Of a DNA stretch of 64,000 nucleotides, positions 1 to 8,507 are shown piece by piece. The DNA is from Yaniella halotolerans DSM 15476. Lineage in GTDB: Bacteria > Actinomycetota > Actinomycetes > Actinomycetales > Micrococcaceae. The stretch spans positions 620,001 to 684,000 of the forward strand of contig NZ_ATVQ01000001.1 of the NCBI RefSeq assembly GCF_000420805.1. The letters are read 5' to 3'. Under the pieces are notes generated by a model. It searched no databases. It saw only the letters and a list, made by a program, of their open reading frames with translations, and was not told the origin of the DNA. Positions within the stretch are counted from its first letter, which is position 1; each line of letters opens with the position of its first letter. A program made the position numbers and the translations under genes.

Positions 1-1384
1 CAGGCACAGATTCATCATACCTGTAACTACCACCATACGTGTAGGTTCCGTAGCTATAGCTGTCTGGTCCTTTAGTAGGTAGTTTAGTGACCACAACACC
101 AAGCAAACGTACGCCACTTACCGCAAGTTTTTCGACGGCAGCTTCGACTTCAAGCTGCTTAGTAGAACCGGCAGCAGCCACAAGCATCGTTCCAGTGGCG
201 AAACGAGAAACCACAGCAGCATCAGTGACCGGTAGAATCGGCGGGGTATCGATAACAACGTAATCTACAGTTTCCCCAAGAGCATTCACCACCCGCTGCA
301 TCGCTGCCGAACCCAACAACTCGCTAGGATTCGGAGGAATCTGCCCTGATGGAAGCACTGCAAGCTCGGCGCGCCCCCAGGGTTGAAGGACATCGCGTAG
401 CTCGGCTCGGCCAATAAGTACGTCCGTTAGCCCAGCACCACCCTCGAGACCCATAATACTTGCAATACTTGGCTTACGAAGATCCGCATCAACCAGTACT
501 ACACTGGCACCAGTCTCTGCCAATGCTATAGCCAAGTTTGCAGCCGTAGTGGTCTTGCCTTCATCAGGAACCGAACTTGAAATTGCAAAGACTCTTGCTC
601 CATCTTCTGTAGCCACGAATTGGAGGTTGGTTCGAAGACTACGGAAAGACTCCGCACGAGGATTGAGCCGTGCGGAATGAACCACGAGCGGACGCTTATC
701 AATATCACGATCATAAGCGATACCTGCTAAGACGGGCGCATTGGCAGCGGCCTCTACCTCATCAACAGTGCGCAGGCGAGTATCTAAGAGAGCGCGCAAA
801 ATTGCTGCTATTAAGCTAAGAACAGTACCGAGTATGAGACCAACGACGCCGTTCAAAAGCGGCCGAGGAGAAACCGGCGAGTCAGGGACAGTCCCTGGCT
901 GAACGATCGAGACCTGAACTGCTCCACTCCCCTGCCCATCTGAAGCCTCGATCTCGTTCTCCACAACCTCAGTCAGAGCTTCTCCGGCAGTGTTCGCAAT
1001 TTCAGCAGCCTGGCGAGGATCCTCATCAGTAACAGTGATATCCATCAAAACAGTATCCGCTGGCGTCGACACTCTCATCCGGGAGGCTAAGCTGCGAACA
1101 CTTTCGGCGAGAGAGAGTTCTTCTTTCACCTGTTCAAGAACAATCGCGCTCGTTGCCACTTCCACATAACTCGCAACGGCTTGCCGGGCGAAATTCGACC
1201 CCTGCACTAGATCACCCACACCGGTTTCATCACTACGTACAGAAACATACAACTGCGCAGTTGATTCATACTTAGCCGACATGAGGAACGAAGCCCCTAT
1301 GCCGGCGCCTAATCCAATCAGGGCCGCGACCATGATCAGAAGCCAGCTTCGACGGACTATTCGCAGGTAATCGCGCAATTCCAC
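1..1384 (-). CDS. Polysaccharide tyrosine autokinase (Wzz-BY-kinase), 3' end outside window
   Basis: Bacterial tyrosine kinase fused to a Wzz chain-length domain, acting in the membrane to control export and length of the surface polysaccharide. I chose the GTG at 1384 (protein MELRDYLRIV...) because an in-frame stop lies at 1409-1411, AAGGGG precedes the GTG, and this N-terminus is typical of actinobacterial kinases. About 461 residues are visible. The Wzz part spans ~1-200 with membrane segments at ~15-35 and ~178-198. The kinase has Walker A (PDEGKTTT, ~273-280), Walker A' (VDADLRK, ~298-304) and Walker B (VVIDTPP, ~376-382). The tail at ~443-456 is rich in tyrosine (SYSYGTYTYGGSYRY), the expected autophosphorylation cluster. 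The true C-terminus lies left of base 1. A paralogue at 33314-34750 lacks this tail. Confidence 0.93.
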   Translation of the reverse strand, partial: MELRDYLRIVRRSWLLIMVAALIGLGAGIGASFLMSAKYESTAQLYVSVRSDETGVGDLVQGSNFARQAVASYVEVATSAIVLEQVKEELSLAESVRSLASRMRVSTPADTVLMDITVTDEDPRQAAEIANTAGEALTEVVENEIEASDGQGSGAVQVSIVQPGTVPDSPVSPRPLLNGVVGLILGTVLSLIAAILRALLDTRLRTVDEVEAAANAPVLAGIAYDRDIDKRPLVVHSARLNPRAESFRSLRTNLQFVATEDGARVFAISSSVPDEGKTTTAANLAIALAETGASVVLVDADLRKPSIASIMGLEGGAGLTDVLIGRAELRDVLQPWGRAELAVLPSGQIPPNPSELLGSAAMQRVVNALGETVDYVVIDTPPILPVTDAAVVSRFATGTMLVAAAGSTKQLEVEAAVEKLAVSGVRLLGVVVTKLPTKGPDSYSYGTYTYGGSYRYDESVP

Positions 1385-1899
1385 GCAATGGCCCCTTCCC
1401 TGGGTGCTTCATCAAATCTTTGAAAATAAGTTCCAGTCGGGCAAAGGAGCTCATGACGTGAGCGTCCTTATTTGATCGACTGCAGTTTACCTCAAGATAG
1501 CCTACTTACTTTTATTTTTTTTGATTGCAATATGAACCACTGAATATGGCTCCGGGAACTGACAGCAAACCACAAAATCGCTCACACTCAGTTCTGTCAC
1601 GAGGCTCCTCTCGCCGAAAAAGAAATCAATTGAGCGTAGCAAAGATTCCAGAATACTCAGAGGCGTAAAAAAGAAGAAAGGAGCATTAAATCTGTTACGA
1701 ACGTTTTTCCGGTAACGGGTCTCTGAGCATCCACAGATCCTCCGACACCCCGTTGCTAAATACACGCTCGGAACAAAATCATTACGTAAACAATACGCGC
1801 GAAGAACCAGGAAACAATGATGTTAACCAAACCTTACGGAGAGACTGCCAATCCAGAGGCATAAATACATAAGTATTGCACAAGCGGCACTTCCCGACA
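1385..1899. other. Intergenic stretch, possible kinase promoter
   Basis: No gene is supported here. On the minus strand a TTGAGG with AATAAG 17 nt downstream (about 1466-1495) could be a promoter for the kinase. An 87-codon minus ORF (1502-1765) is low-complexity and Phe-rich, has no recognisable family and no good ribosome site; I treat it as spurious or a decayed remnant. Confidence 0.4.
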
Positions 1900-2964
1900 T
1901 TAGCTGACTCCACTTATCCACTTAGGTGGACTAAAAATAAATGGAATTAATCTCTGCAGGACGCTACCTGCAACTAAAGATGCAGCAATAACAATAATTG
2001 ACGTGATGATAGCCATAAGTAACGCCATGATCAGAGAACCTGTCAGAGAGCCAGCAAAATACCCTACTAAGGTAATAATTGGGACGTGCAAAACATAAAT
2101 CTGAACTGTATTCCTGCCAATATAGACAACCAGCGAACTCAGGAGCTTACATCGCCTCAAAATAGTAGCTAAACGTGGGAACAGATAGACAATCATTATG
2201 AGTCCCGCAAAGGCCACAATGTTGTAGATAAGACCTGAAAACAAAGATCCGAAAGCAACACGTATACCGAGATAACCTGCGAGCAGAAAAGCAAAACAAA
2301 ATATTGAAAGCCAAATTCGTCTGCTCTGCCGGGAGTCGACGAAGCTCATGAGGCTACTAGAGAAGTATGAACCCAGCAAGAACCACGGCAAATTAAGTAG
2401 CGCTGCACTGGCTAAACCTAGTTCGGAAAAGAGTCCCATAGCAGCGAGGGTAGCGAGCAATAGGGATGCGACGATAGCAGCTCGCGGCAGTCTAAGCCCC
2501 ATCTTGGCTATTGGGAAGAAAAGAGCCAACGCCCACAGATACCAGAGATTACTCGGATCATAAGTTAACTGCGCAAAAATGGAAACAAGATCGTTGGCGA
2601 CGACCGTTGGGATGACAATATGGTTGGGAAATAAGGAAAAGGAAACGGTTTGCAGGACAAGCCATATTACATAAATGTAGTAATATGACGCGGTTTTCCT
2701 GGTAAGCACAACCCTCCAGGGCTTAATCAGAGCGGAAGCACCCAGTAGCCCCGAAACCAAGAAAAAGACGGGCATTCGCAATGGTTGAAACGCTACAATG
2801 AAGGCAACTAGGATCTCAGAGCTTCTAAAGTCTAAAGGTATCAAAAATTTTGTAATCACGTGAGTAACAACAACCGCGATTATTGCAAAGGCTTTGGCGA
2901 AATCAAGCCAAAGTACGCGTTTTTTACTTTCCTTTATTTCGTGGATACTTACATTAGATACCAC
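1900..2964 (-). CDS. Acyltransferase family 3 membrane protein (O-acetylase-like)
   Basis: Integral membrane acyltransferase of the OafA/WecH type, likely adding an acetyl or other acyl group to a sugar of the polysaccharide. The N-terminus has the family signature WLDFAKAFAI followed by VVTHV, where the His is the expected catalytic residue, and then about ten hydrophobic segments across 354 residues. Start: the GTG at 2964 has AGGGGG six nt upstream, whereas the longer frame begins at a TTG without a ribosome site. It lies 67 nt after the polymerase gene in the same direction. The substrate is not predictable. Confidence 0.85.
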   Translation of the reverse strand: MVSNVSIHEIKESKKRVLWLDFAKAFAIIAVVVTHVITKFLIPLDFRSSEILVAFIVAFQPLRMPVFFLVSGLLGASALIKPWRVVLTRKTASYYYIYVIWLVLQTVSFSLFPNHIVIPTVVANDLVSIFAQLTYDPSNLWYLWALALFFPIAKMGLRLPRAAIVASLLLATLAAMGLFSELGLASAALLNLPWFLLGSYFSSSLMSFVDSRQSRRIWLSIFCFAFLLAGYLGIRVAFGSLFSGLIYNIVAFAGLIMIVYLFPRLATILRRCKLLSSLVVYIGRNTVQIYVLHVPIITLVGYFAGSLTGSLIMALLMAIITSIIVIAASLVAGSVLQRLIPFIFSPPKWISGVS

Positions 2965-3031
2965 GTATCCCCCTCGCAAAATACTTGGTCCGATGCGAAC
3001 CGTTTAAACTCACTATTCGATGCATAGCGAG

Positions 3032-4495
3032 TCACCGAGCCAGTCTCTCTTGAGCCGCGTCCTTTGTCTTCCGAGCCATCCGATTTCGTCCGATCTTCAG
3101 AGCGATCCCCAAGAAAATCAAGCCCACGACAACAGCAGGAATAACAGGAACAAAAGAGTTCCTAATATGCGTGAATAAGGGGACGGCAATAATGACATAG
3201 ACTGCCATACTCGTTGTTGTCGCATGTCCTCGAGAAAAATACGACAACAGCACTGCGACGATCGCCATAACACCGATAACACCGATTACTGCGAAATTAT
3301 GATAGGCCTCTCCGATAAGTGATCCACCAACACCGCCTGCTCTGTTTAGGATTTCAACGTTAAAGAGTCGCATGTCATCATGGGCTGGAATACGCTGCGA
3401 CCCCTGCGTTACCTGTTCTAGCGTACGTGCCAACGTAACGGTGTACGTATCCCCTAACCGGAAAGGATCCCCAGCCTCATGCCAATGAACTACGGTGGCT
3501 ACGACTCTGAGTGTGGAACCCAGCTCGGTCAGCGCCTCAACGGGGGAACCTTCAGTTAAGTTAAATTCGGAATCGGACAAACCTGAAACCCTGACCTCTC
3601 TTGCAAGAGAGATCATCGCTAACAAACTTACTAAGCCAATTACCGCTCCCAGAACGTTTGGCATCGAACGCCTCTGCGCTAAAACTGAAACTGCAACCGC
3701 CAGAGGAAATAAGACTTCTCCTCGCAGACCCAAAAAGAAACCGAGGCATGCAAAGAGCGCAAATACAATCAGCGCAGCTACAGCCACGCGCCTTGCCGGA
3801 GCCAATACAGTCATTCCCAGGCCAACGCCAGTAGTGATATAAGTCAGGTTTATCGGCGTTGCCTGCGTAGCTACGAGAAAATTCTGATAGGAGCCCAGCA
3901 ACCCGCCTATCCCAACGCTTATAATCGCGATAAGGAACCAAGCGACTGTTGAAGCGAGTAATAGCCAGGCCCCAATGTTTGACAGATAATATGCCAGATC
4001 ACGGTCTTCTTGGGGCACGTTCTTTGTAATTCCCATTAATGTTAATGCAGATAAGGAGAAAAGCACATAGACAACGATCGCAATTGTCGTTAGGAAAATA
4101 GCGTAAACGCCTATCGGTCCGTCGTACCAAATATAATCAGACGACCTTGGGAACTCCGGATCAATTCCAGTTAGTATGTTTGCGAGCAGGCCCAGGTGAA
4201 ATACGCCCAGAACGATAAGGAAAAGCGTGACAGGCGACCAAAACCCACTATGCGTACAACGCGAAAGCGAAAAAACAGCCAAAGCAAATACACTAAGAGC
4301 GACCCACGACATCGCCGACCGCGATGGTAGTTGTGCATAGAAACTTGCAAGCAGAGCTAAGATTGCTATGAGGAACCAAAAGATGAGGTGAATGGACCTA
4401 CGGAATCTGTTCGAGGCTTCGAAAGATACGCTGCGTCTCTGACTCTGTGATCTGGCTAACCTACGATGGTCGTTATCGTAAATTTTACTCTTCAT
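3032..4495 (-). CDS. O-antigen/oligosaccharide polymerase, Wzy-like
   Basis: Predicted polymerase joining lipid-linked repeat units on the outer face of the membrane. The 487-residue protein has a short basic N-terminus and then about eleven hydrophobic segments. The last third has a large soluble loop and the motif GGSLIGEAYHNF (near residue ~405), typical of Wzy proteins annotated as oligosaccharide repeat-unit polymerases. I prefer the ATG at 4495; the longer frame starts at a TTG at 4507. No clear ribosome site precedes it, and it begins 8 nt after the stop of a 29-codon ORF (4504-4593), so translation may be coupled to that. Sequence divergence between Wzy proteins limits certainty. Confidence 0.82.
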   Translation of the reverse strand: MKSKIYDNDHRRLARSQSQRRSVSFEASNRFRRSIHLIFWFLIAILALLASFYAQLPSRSAMSWVALSVFALAVFSLSRCTHSGFWSPVTLFLIVLGVFHLGLLANILTGIDPEFPRSSDYIWYDGPIGVYAIFLTTIAIVVYVLFSLSALTLMGITKNVPQEDRDLAYYLSNIGAWLLLASTVAWFLIAIISVGIGGLLGSYQNFLVATQATPINLTYITTGVGLGMTVLAPARRVAVAALIVFALFACLGFFLGLRGEVLFPLAVAVSVLAQRRSMPNVLGAVIGLVSLLAMISLAREVRVSGLSDSEFNLTEGSPVEALTELGSTLRVVATVVHWHEAGDPFRLGDTYTVTLARTLEQVTQGSQRIPAHDDMRLFNVEILNRAGGVGGSLIGEAYHNFAVIGVIGVMAIVAVLLSYFSRGHATTTSMAVYVIIAVPLFTHIRNSFVPVIPAVVVGLIFLGIALKIGRNRMARKTKDAAQERLAR

Positions 4496-4503
4496 GGAGA
4501 TGG

Positions 4504-4593
4504 TCAAATCAGCCCTTCAAGGAACAGTTCCAATATCTCGGATCGGTGAAATCCTGCTACAACGTGCTCCTCGATTCCAGGATACGCATTCAT
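4504..4593 (-). pseudogene. 29-codon ORF, possibly the end of a decayed gene
   Basis: A minus-strand frame with protein-like composition (MNAYPGIEEHVVAGFHR...) ends 8 nt before the Wzy start. The frame stays open upstream to about codon -12. It may be the C-terminal remnant of a lost gene or a short coupled ORF. I do not recognise it. The rest of 4600-4829 shows no gene. Confidence 0.25.
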
Positions 4594-4829
4594 CTTTCTA
4601 TCAAGACTGTAGCTGTGAGTTGACTTTCAACTCGAATATCGTTGAATGATTACGTAACCAAATCGAAGCTGATGCGGTCCTTGTCTGCTCTACCTTGAGC
4701 AAACTTCAATGCACATAACATTGGCTGCTCAGCTCCATGGCTTTCACATATTCGACCTATGACCTACTCGGTAATTTAGTTGACCCATTGTCAGTATTCC
4801 CAGTCACCACCAAAGCACGTAACAAATTT

Positions 4830-4870
4830 CAACTTGCCCCACGTTGGCAATGCAGGTGTGGAGCAAGTTG
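4830..4870 (-). terminator. Hairpin downstream of wzx
   Basis: The arms CAACTTGC (4830-4837) and GCAAGTTG (4863-4870) pair perfectly. Inside the loop CCAC can pair with GTGG. It lies about 22 nt after the flippase stop and is followed on the minus strand by AAATTTGTT. It is a likely terminator or processing hairpin between wzx and the polymerase gene. Confidence 0.5.
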
Positions 4871-4892
4871 ACGCCACCAAACCCAAATTCCC

Positions 4893-6155
4893 TCAACTTG
4901 ATTTATTTCGATAATGGTAAAAAATACCTAAGCCAGCAACTATTAACATGACGGAATACGCAAATATAGTACTCGTTGCCGCGCCTAATGCTCCATGAGA
5001 AGGGACCAATATAAGAGAAGATATAGCCAAAGTTATTACGCCCACTACACCCGCAAAGGTTGAAACGTAAGGGTAGTTCAATCCAGCTAGAACCCTCAAT
5101 AAAACACTGTACGGGGACAATAACAGACCTGAAATTACGAGTACACGAACGATTGGGACAGACTCATCGTAGTCCTGACCGTAAACCAGTGGAATCAGGA
5201 TCGGAGCTAATAGCCAGAGAAGCACACCGTAACAAAACGACAGAACGAATGTAGCCGTCAAGAACTTTATAAGTCGGCGTAGTGTCATACTACCCGTAGC
5301 TGCTTCCCTGTACGCTACCTGCCCTATAGAGTTTGCTGCAACTTGCATTAGAGTGGCGGGTGTTACAGCAACTGCATAAACACCAACGTGATAGGCGTTA
5401 GATAGCACACCAAGAAGAAACTGATCGGAGCGAAGAGTCAACGTCTGGCTTAAATTGATGCCCCAAAATTTTGTGCTAGCACCCAAAAACTTCTTTCTCC
5501 CGGCTCTACTACTTCCCCCGAATTCAAAATCTGCATTCCGCGCTAGAACAAACATCACAAGTATTCGAACAGCGAAGCTCAGTGAATAGCTAACCAGCAC
5601 ACCCTGGAGATTCGCAAACGTGCCCCATAAGAATACGATTAGCAGGGAGATCATGGTCGCAAAATGTCCAACCGTGTTGGCTCTGGCAGACTGACTAGCG
5701 CGACCTGCGGCATTAAACATGTCGAGAAGCTGGTTCGAGACGAAAGTTAAAGTACCCAGTAAGGCGACGGCAATTACATGATCCGAAAACTCAACAAAGC
5801 CCAATTCGACAAAAAAGAATAAGATAGCTAGTACAAATACAGCGTTGACAGCCAAAAGAAAAACACTGACCAGAAAATATGTACGGAAACTTGCCCAAGA
5901 ATACCTCGGCTGCAAGGTTCTTACCGCACTATTTGTGCCAACTGAACTGCATAAATAACTAAGAGACGAAATAGTCAAAGCTAAAGCTAAAAGGCCCCGA
6001 TTCTCAGGGTCCAGTATGCGCGCCGTCAGTATGCCAGTCACTAAACTAAAAAACATTCCAAGGAAATTCCAACTCACGGCACCGAAAACTTCGCGTGTTG
6101 AGTTGGCCTTAAACCGGGCGGTGAAAGGCAACTTCATAAGACCTCGTTCATTCAT
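4893..6155 (-). CDS. Oligosaccharide flippase family protein (Wzx-like)
   Basis: Membrane flippase of the MOP superfamily that moves the undecaprenyl-linked repeat unit across the membrane. The 420-residue protein has about twelve hydrophobic segments, begins the first after FGAVSWNFLGMFF, and carries the typical early motif TARILDPENRGLLALAL. Two ATGs are possible: 6155, or 6137 with GAGG four nt upstream; 6155 is listed. It is the only flippase in region 1; a distinct one serves region 2 (22608-23999). The gene directly upstream on this strand is missing, and an insertion sequence lies about 460 bp away. Confidence 0.87.
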   Translation of the reverse strand: MNERGLMKLPFTARFKANSTREVFGAVSWNFLGMFFSLVTGILTARILDPENRGLLALALTISSLSYLCSSVGTNSAVRTLQPRYSWASFRTYFLVSVFLLAVNAVFVLAILFFFVELGFVEFSDHVIAVALLGTLTFVSNQLLDMFNAAGRASQSARANTVGHFATMISLLIVFLWGTFANLQGVLVSYSLSFAVRILVMFVLARNADFEFGGSSRAGRKKFLGASTKFWGINLSQTLTLRSDQFLLGVLSNAYHVGVYAVAVTPATLMQVAANSIGQVAYREAATGSMTLRRLIKFLTATFVLSFCYGVLLWLLAPILIPLVYGQDYDESVPIVRVLVISGLLLSPYSVLLRVLAGLNYPYVSTFAGVVGVITLAISSLILVPSHGALGAATSTIFAYSVMLIVAGLGIFYHYRNKSS

Positions 6156-6616
6156 ACTCGTTATTAGATAGTAATAGTACAGAGCTGAGGAGTATGTGCG
6201 GCTGTCTCACGGAACCTACGAAATTCTCGGACGACTTCCTGCCCAGGCACTACGCCATACGGGCTGAATGATGTACCACCGGCCCCTTCCACGATGGGAC
6301 CATCTAAGCGCCTCAACAAATGTACTTCGTCCCCAGACACTCTGGGAACGAGTGGACGGACAACATTAAACCCTCAATGCGTGTTGTCATAGAATCCTAA
6401 GACACATAATTCCAGGTGCCGCGGCGTTCGGAGGACGGATGCCTGTAAGGTTAGCAAACATTCTTAGTATATAGTTCTTGCTGGTTTGATTCTTCCCTAC
6501 ATCGTCCTAGAGCTTTCCAACGTCCGGGTGCTCTCATGATTCACCACTCACACACCACCACAATCTTCGACCCGATTCCTAACTCGCTATACAAATATCT
6601 GGCGCCAAATGGCGCG
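6156..6616 (-). other. Stretch between wzx and the insertion sequence with a possible gene remnant
   Basis: The minus-strand frame 6164-6373 is open for about 69 codons between stops and reads like protein (LLRRLDGPIVEGAGGTSF..., then VVPGQEVVREFRRF). It has no start codon of its own and no family I recognise. It may be the C-terminal end of a gene lost when this junction rearranged. The rest of the stretch, up to the end of the insertion sequence at 6617, holds nothing I can name. Confidence 0.3.
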
Positions 6617-6721
6617 TAGCCTCTGATGGTACTTCCGGTCCACGTAGTTGGTGTGTAATCTCGCAACATCGTAGACACTGAATCTCATGGCTTCGTAGAC
6701 AATCGATCTCACGACTTCGTA
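6617..6721 (+). repeat. Left terminal inverted repeat of the IS
   Basis: The 105 bp match the reverse complement of 8323-8427 at 101 positions. Positions 6652-6721 are identical to the other end. Confidence 0.88.
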
Positions 6722-6796
6722 TGTCCTGTCTCGTCACTTCGTGGACACACGATCTCATGACATCGTGGACACTATGTCTCAGTGCTTCGTGGATAA
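6655..6796 (+). repeat. Six tandem ~24-bp units at the left IS end
   Basis: Units start near 6655, 6679, 6703, 6727, 6749 and 6773. Each carries a core like ATCTCATGACTTCGTGGACA with variations. The regular spacing, about two helical turns, suggests an array of transposase-binding sites that also covers the region upstream of the transposase gene. Confidence 0.8.
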
Positions 6797-6826
6797 TTTT
6801 GTGCGCGGTATTCTGGCAGGTTCAGC

Positions 6827-8269
6827 ATGTCTACACCGTTGCCGCCGCGTCTTCGCGCCATGATTATCAATTACGATCCGACTCAACCCGATGCCTTGAC
6901 AATCAGTGAATTTTGTAAGGCCCAGAAAATCTCTCGCAGTATTTTCTATCGGATCCGTTCTCGTGCCGAATCGGAGGCTGCTTCAGCGTTGCATCCGCGT
7001 TCTCGCGCGCCACGGAATCCCACTCGGCAGTACGGGCCTGATGTTGTCAATGAGCTGGTTCGGATCCGTAAACAGCTCAAGCATGATGGTTGGGATTACG
7101 GGCCAAAGACGATTCACTACGAGGCCACTATCCTAGATGCGTTCCCTGGTGGCCAGGTGCCGTCGGTAGCCACGATCGGTCGGCTGTTAGCAGCTGTTGG
7201 CCAGGTTGACCGCAACCCTCGCAAGCGCCCAAAATCCTCGTACCTACCCTTTGCTCGATCCACCGCCATGGCACTATGGCAGTTAGACGCCTTCGAATTC
7301 CGGACCGGTGATGGCAAAGTCCGCACCGTCTATCAACTCCTCGATGATGCCACCCGCTACGATGTCGGTTCCTGGGCTTACCAACACCACGAAAACAGCC
7401 ATGACGCACACGATGTCCTGACACGGGCGATCGAGCAGCATGGGCCACCACGAGAACTACTCAGTGACAACTCCAAAGCCTTCAACCAGCTGCGCACTGG
7501 CACGATTGGTGCAGTAGAAATCTACCTGGCCTCAAAGGGCACGATGCCGATCACAGGGATACCTGGACGGCCAACAACACAAGGCAAAAATGAACGCTCC
7601 CATCAAACGCTGCAACGTTTCTTGAAAGCCAACAAGCCGCAGAATCTGTCCGAGCTACGCAAGCTCATCCAACGGTATCGGGGCCACTATAACCGGCGCA
7701 GGCCACATCAGGCATTGAACCAAGCCACACCAGAAATCGCCTGGCAAACCCTGGAGCACACACCAGCTACCGAGCCGATCCACCTATCCGTGTTGGAGGC
7801 CAAAGCAGCTCAATATGTACAACATCGCAGACTCAAGCATCTTGCGGTGGGCACAGCACCCATGGTGGTCTCAAAGACAGGCAAGGTGATCGAGGCAGGT
7901 CTCTTTGCCGAGCCAGCAACCGTTGTGGCAGCTGACCAGATCCTGATCGAAATCAAGAAGGACCAACGGAAAGTCTTTTACCAGGGCCAACATATTTCAG
8001 TCCCGTCGTCGTTAGCGGACCGTCAATATGCGCGGATCGTCACCGAGGATGAATTCGTGTTGTTTGATCCTGACACCGGTGAGGTAGTGATGTCGTTCCC
8101 ATTGCCGCTGACTGCTTTGTACAAGAGCGGCAAGCTGATTGCTTCGTATTCTATCCGAGGTATTTACATGGTCAATGCCACAGTCAATTGGGAACGCAAG
8201 GCTGAGCGTTACCGAAAAGAATACGAACTGCGACAACAGCAGATGCCTGAGCTCTTTCTTCAAGAATGA
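6827..8269 (+). CDS. IS transposase, rve/DDE integrase-like (IS481/IS1202-type)
   Basis: 480-residue transposase that would cut and join the ends of the surrounding element. It has an N-terminal helix-turn-helix (~20-50) and a second DNA-binding region (~70-125). The rve catalytic core has D154 (WQLDAF), D214 (LLSDNS) and E256 (GKNERS). The D214-E256 spacing of 41 residues is longer than classic DD35E. A C-terminal beta-rich domain (~315-440) resembles the barrel of Mu/IS1202-like transposases more than short IS481 enzymes. The frame is intact and all three acidic residues are present, so the element may be active. The start ATG at 6827 has a weak ribosome site (GGCAGG). Confidence 0.88.
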   Translation: MSTPLPPRLRAMIINYDPTQPDALTISEFCKAQKISRSIFYRIRSRAESEAASALHPRSRAPRNPTRQYGPDVVNELVRIRKQLKHDGWDYGPKTIHYEATILDAFPGGQVPSVATIGRLLAAVGQVDRNPRKRPKSSYLPFARSTAMALWQLDAFEFRTGDGKVRTVYQLLDDATRYDVGSWAYQHHENSHDAHDVLTRAIEQHGPPRELLSDNSKAFNQLRTGTIGAVEIYLASKGTMPITGIPGRPTTQGKNERSHQTLQRFLKANKPQNLSELRKLIQRYRGHYNRRRPHQALNQATPEIAWQTLEHTPATEPIHLSVLEAKAAQYVQHRRLKHLAVGTAPMVVSKTGKVIEAGLFAEPATVVAADQILIEIKKDQRKVFYQGQHISVPSSLADRQYARIVTEDEFVLFDPDTGEVVMSFPLPLTALYKSGKLIASYSIRGIYMVNATVNWERKAERYRKEYELRQQQMPELFLQE

Positions 8270-8285
8270 GCCCATTTTTCACATG

Positions 8286-8314
8286 CCACCAGTCATCGGC
8301 TAGATGGCTGGTGG
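8286..8314 (+). terminator. Hairpin after the transposase gene
   Basis: A 12-bp stem (CCACCAGTCATC with GATGGCTGGTGG, one T-G pair) and a 5-nt loop lie 17 nt after the transposase stop. There is no strong T-run. It may end the transposase transcript before the right end. Confidence 0.55.
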
Positions 8315-8322
8315 TAGTTGTG

Positions 8323-8427
8323 TACGAAGTCGTGAGATCGATTGTCTACGAAGCCATGAGATTCAGTGTCTACGATGTTGCGAGATTACACACCAAGTCC
8401 GTGGACTGGGAGTACCATCAGAGGCTA
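8323..8427 (-). repeat. Right terminal inverted repeat of the IS
   Basis: Reverse complement of the left end, 101 of 105 positions. It contains three of the ~24-bp units (8319-8341, 8342-8365, 8366-8389). Confidence 0.88.
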
Positions 8428-8507
8428 CGTTCCAGCCAAAGATTGTCTGGGGTCATGGCATAATACTGCTGCCGTTCCTAGATGTCGGTGTCCAACAGTA
8501 TGGAAAT

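Larger units (their letters stand above)
6617..8427 (+). mobile_element. Insertion sequence with long inverted ends, DDE/rve transposase
   Basis: A complete-looking element of about 1.81 kb: one transposase gene between near-identical 105-bp inverted ends (6617-6721 and 8323-8427). The inner 70 bp of the ends are identical and the outer 35 bp differ at four positions. Inside the ends lie tandem ~24-bp units, six on the left and three on the right. It splits the minus-strand polysaccharide genes and is transcribed against them. I found no convincing target duplication, so the outer limits are uncertain by a few bases; if the outer 35 bp are not part of the element, it would span 6652-8392. Confidence 0.85.

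Noticed and set aside
1502-1765. 87-codon minus ORF
   Set aside because: Phe-rich and low-complexity, no ribosome site, no family; not supported as a gene.
3495-3842. 115-codon plus ORF inside the Wzy gene
   Set aside because: Antisense shadow of a clear membrane protein; composition is Thr/Ala/Pro-rich as expected for shadows.
6601-6640. Possible target-site duplication of the insertion sequence
   Set aside because: Only CG is shared by both flanks (before 6617 and after 8427), which may simply extend the inverted repeat.
6655-6796. CRISPR-like array of ~24-bp units
   Set aside because: The units are directly adjacent with no unique spacers, and they recur inverted at the other IS end; they are transposon end repeats.
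6755-6830. Earlier ATG/GTG starts for the transposase
   Set aside because: They fall within the repeat array; the ATG at 6827 precedes the helix-turn-helix at normal distance.
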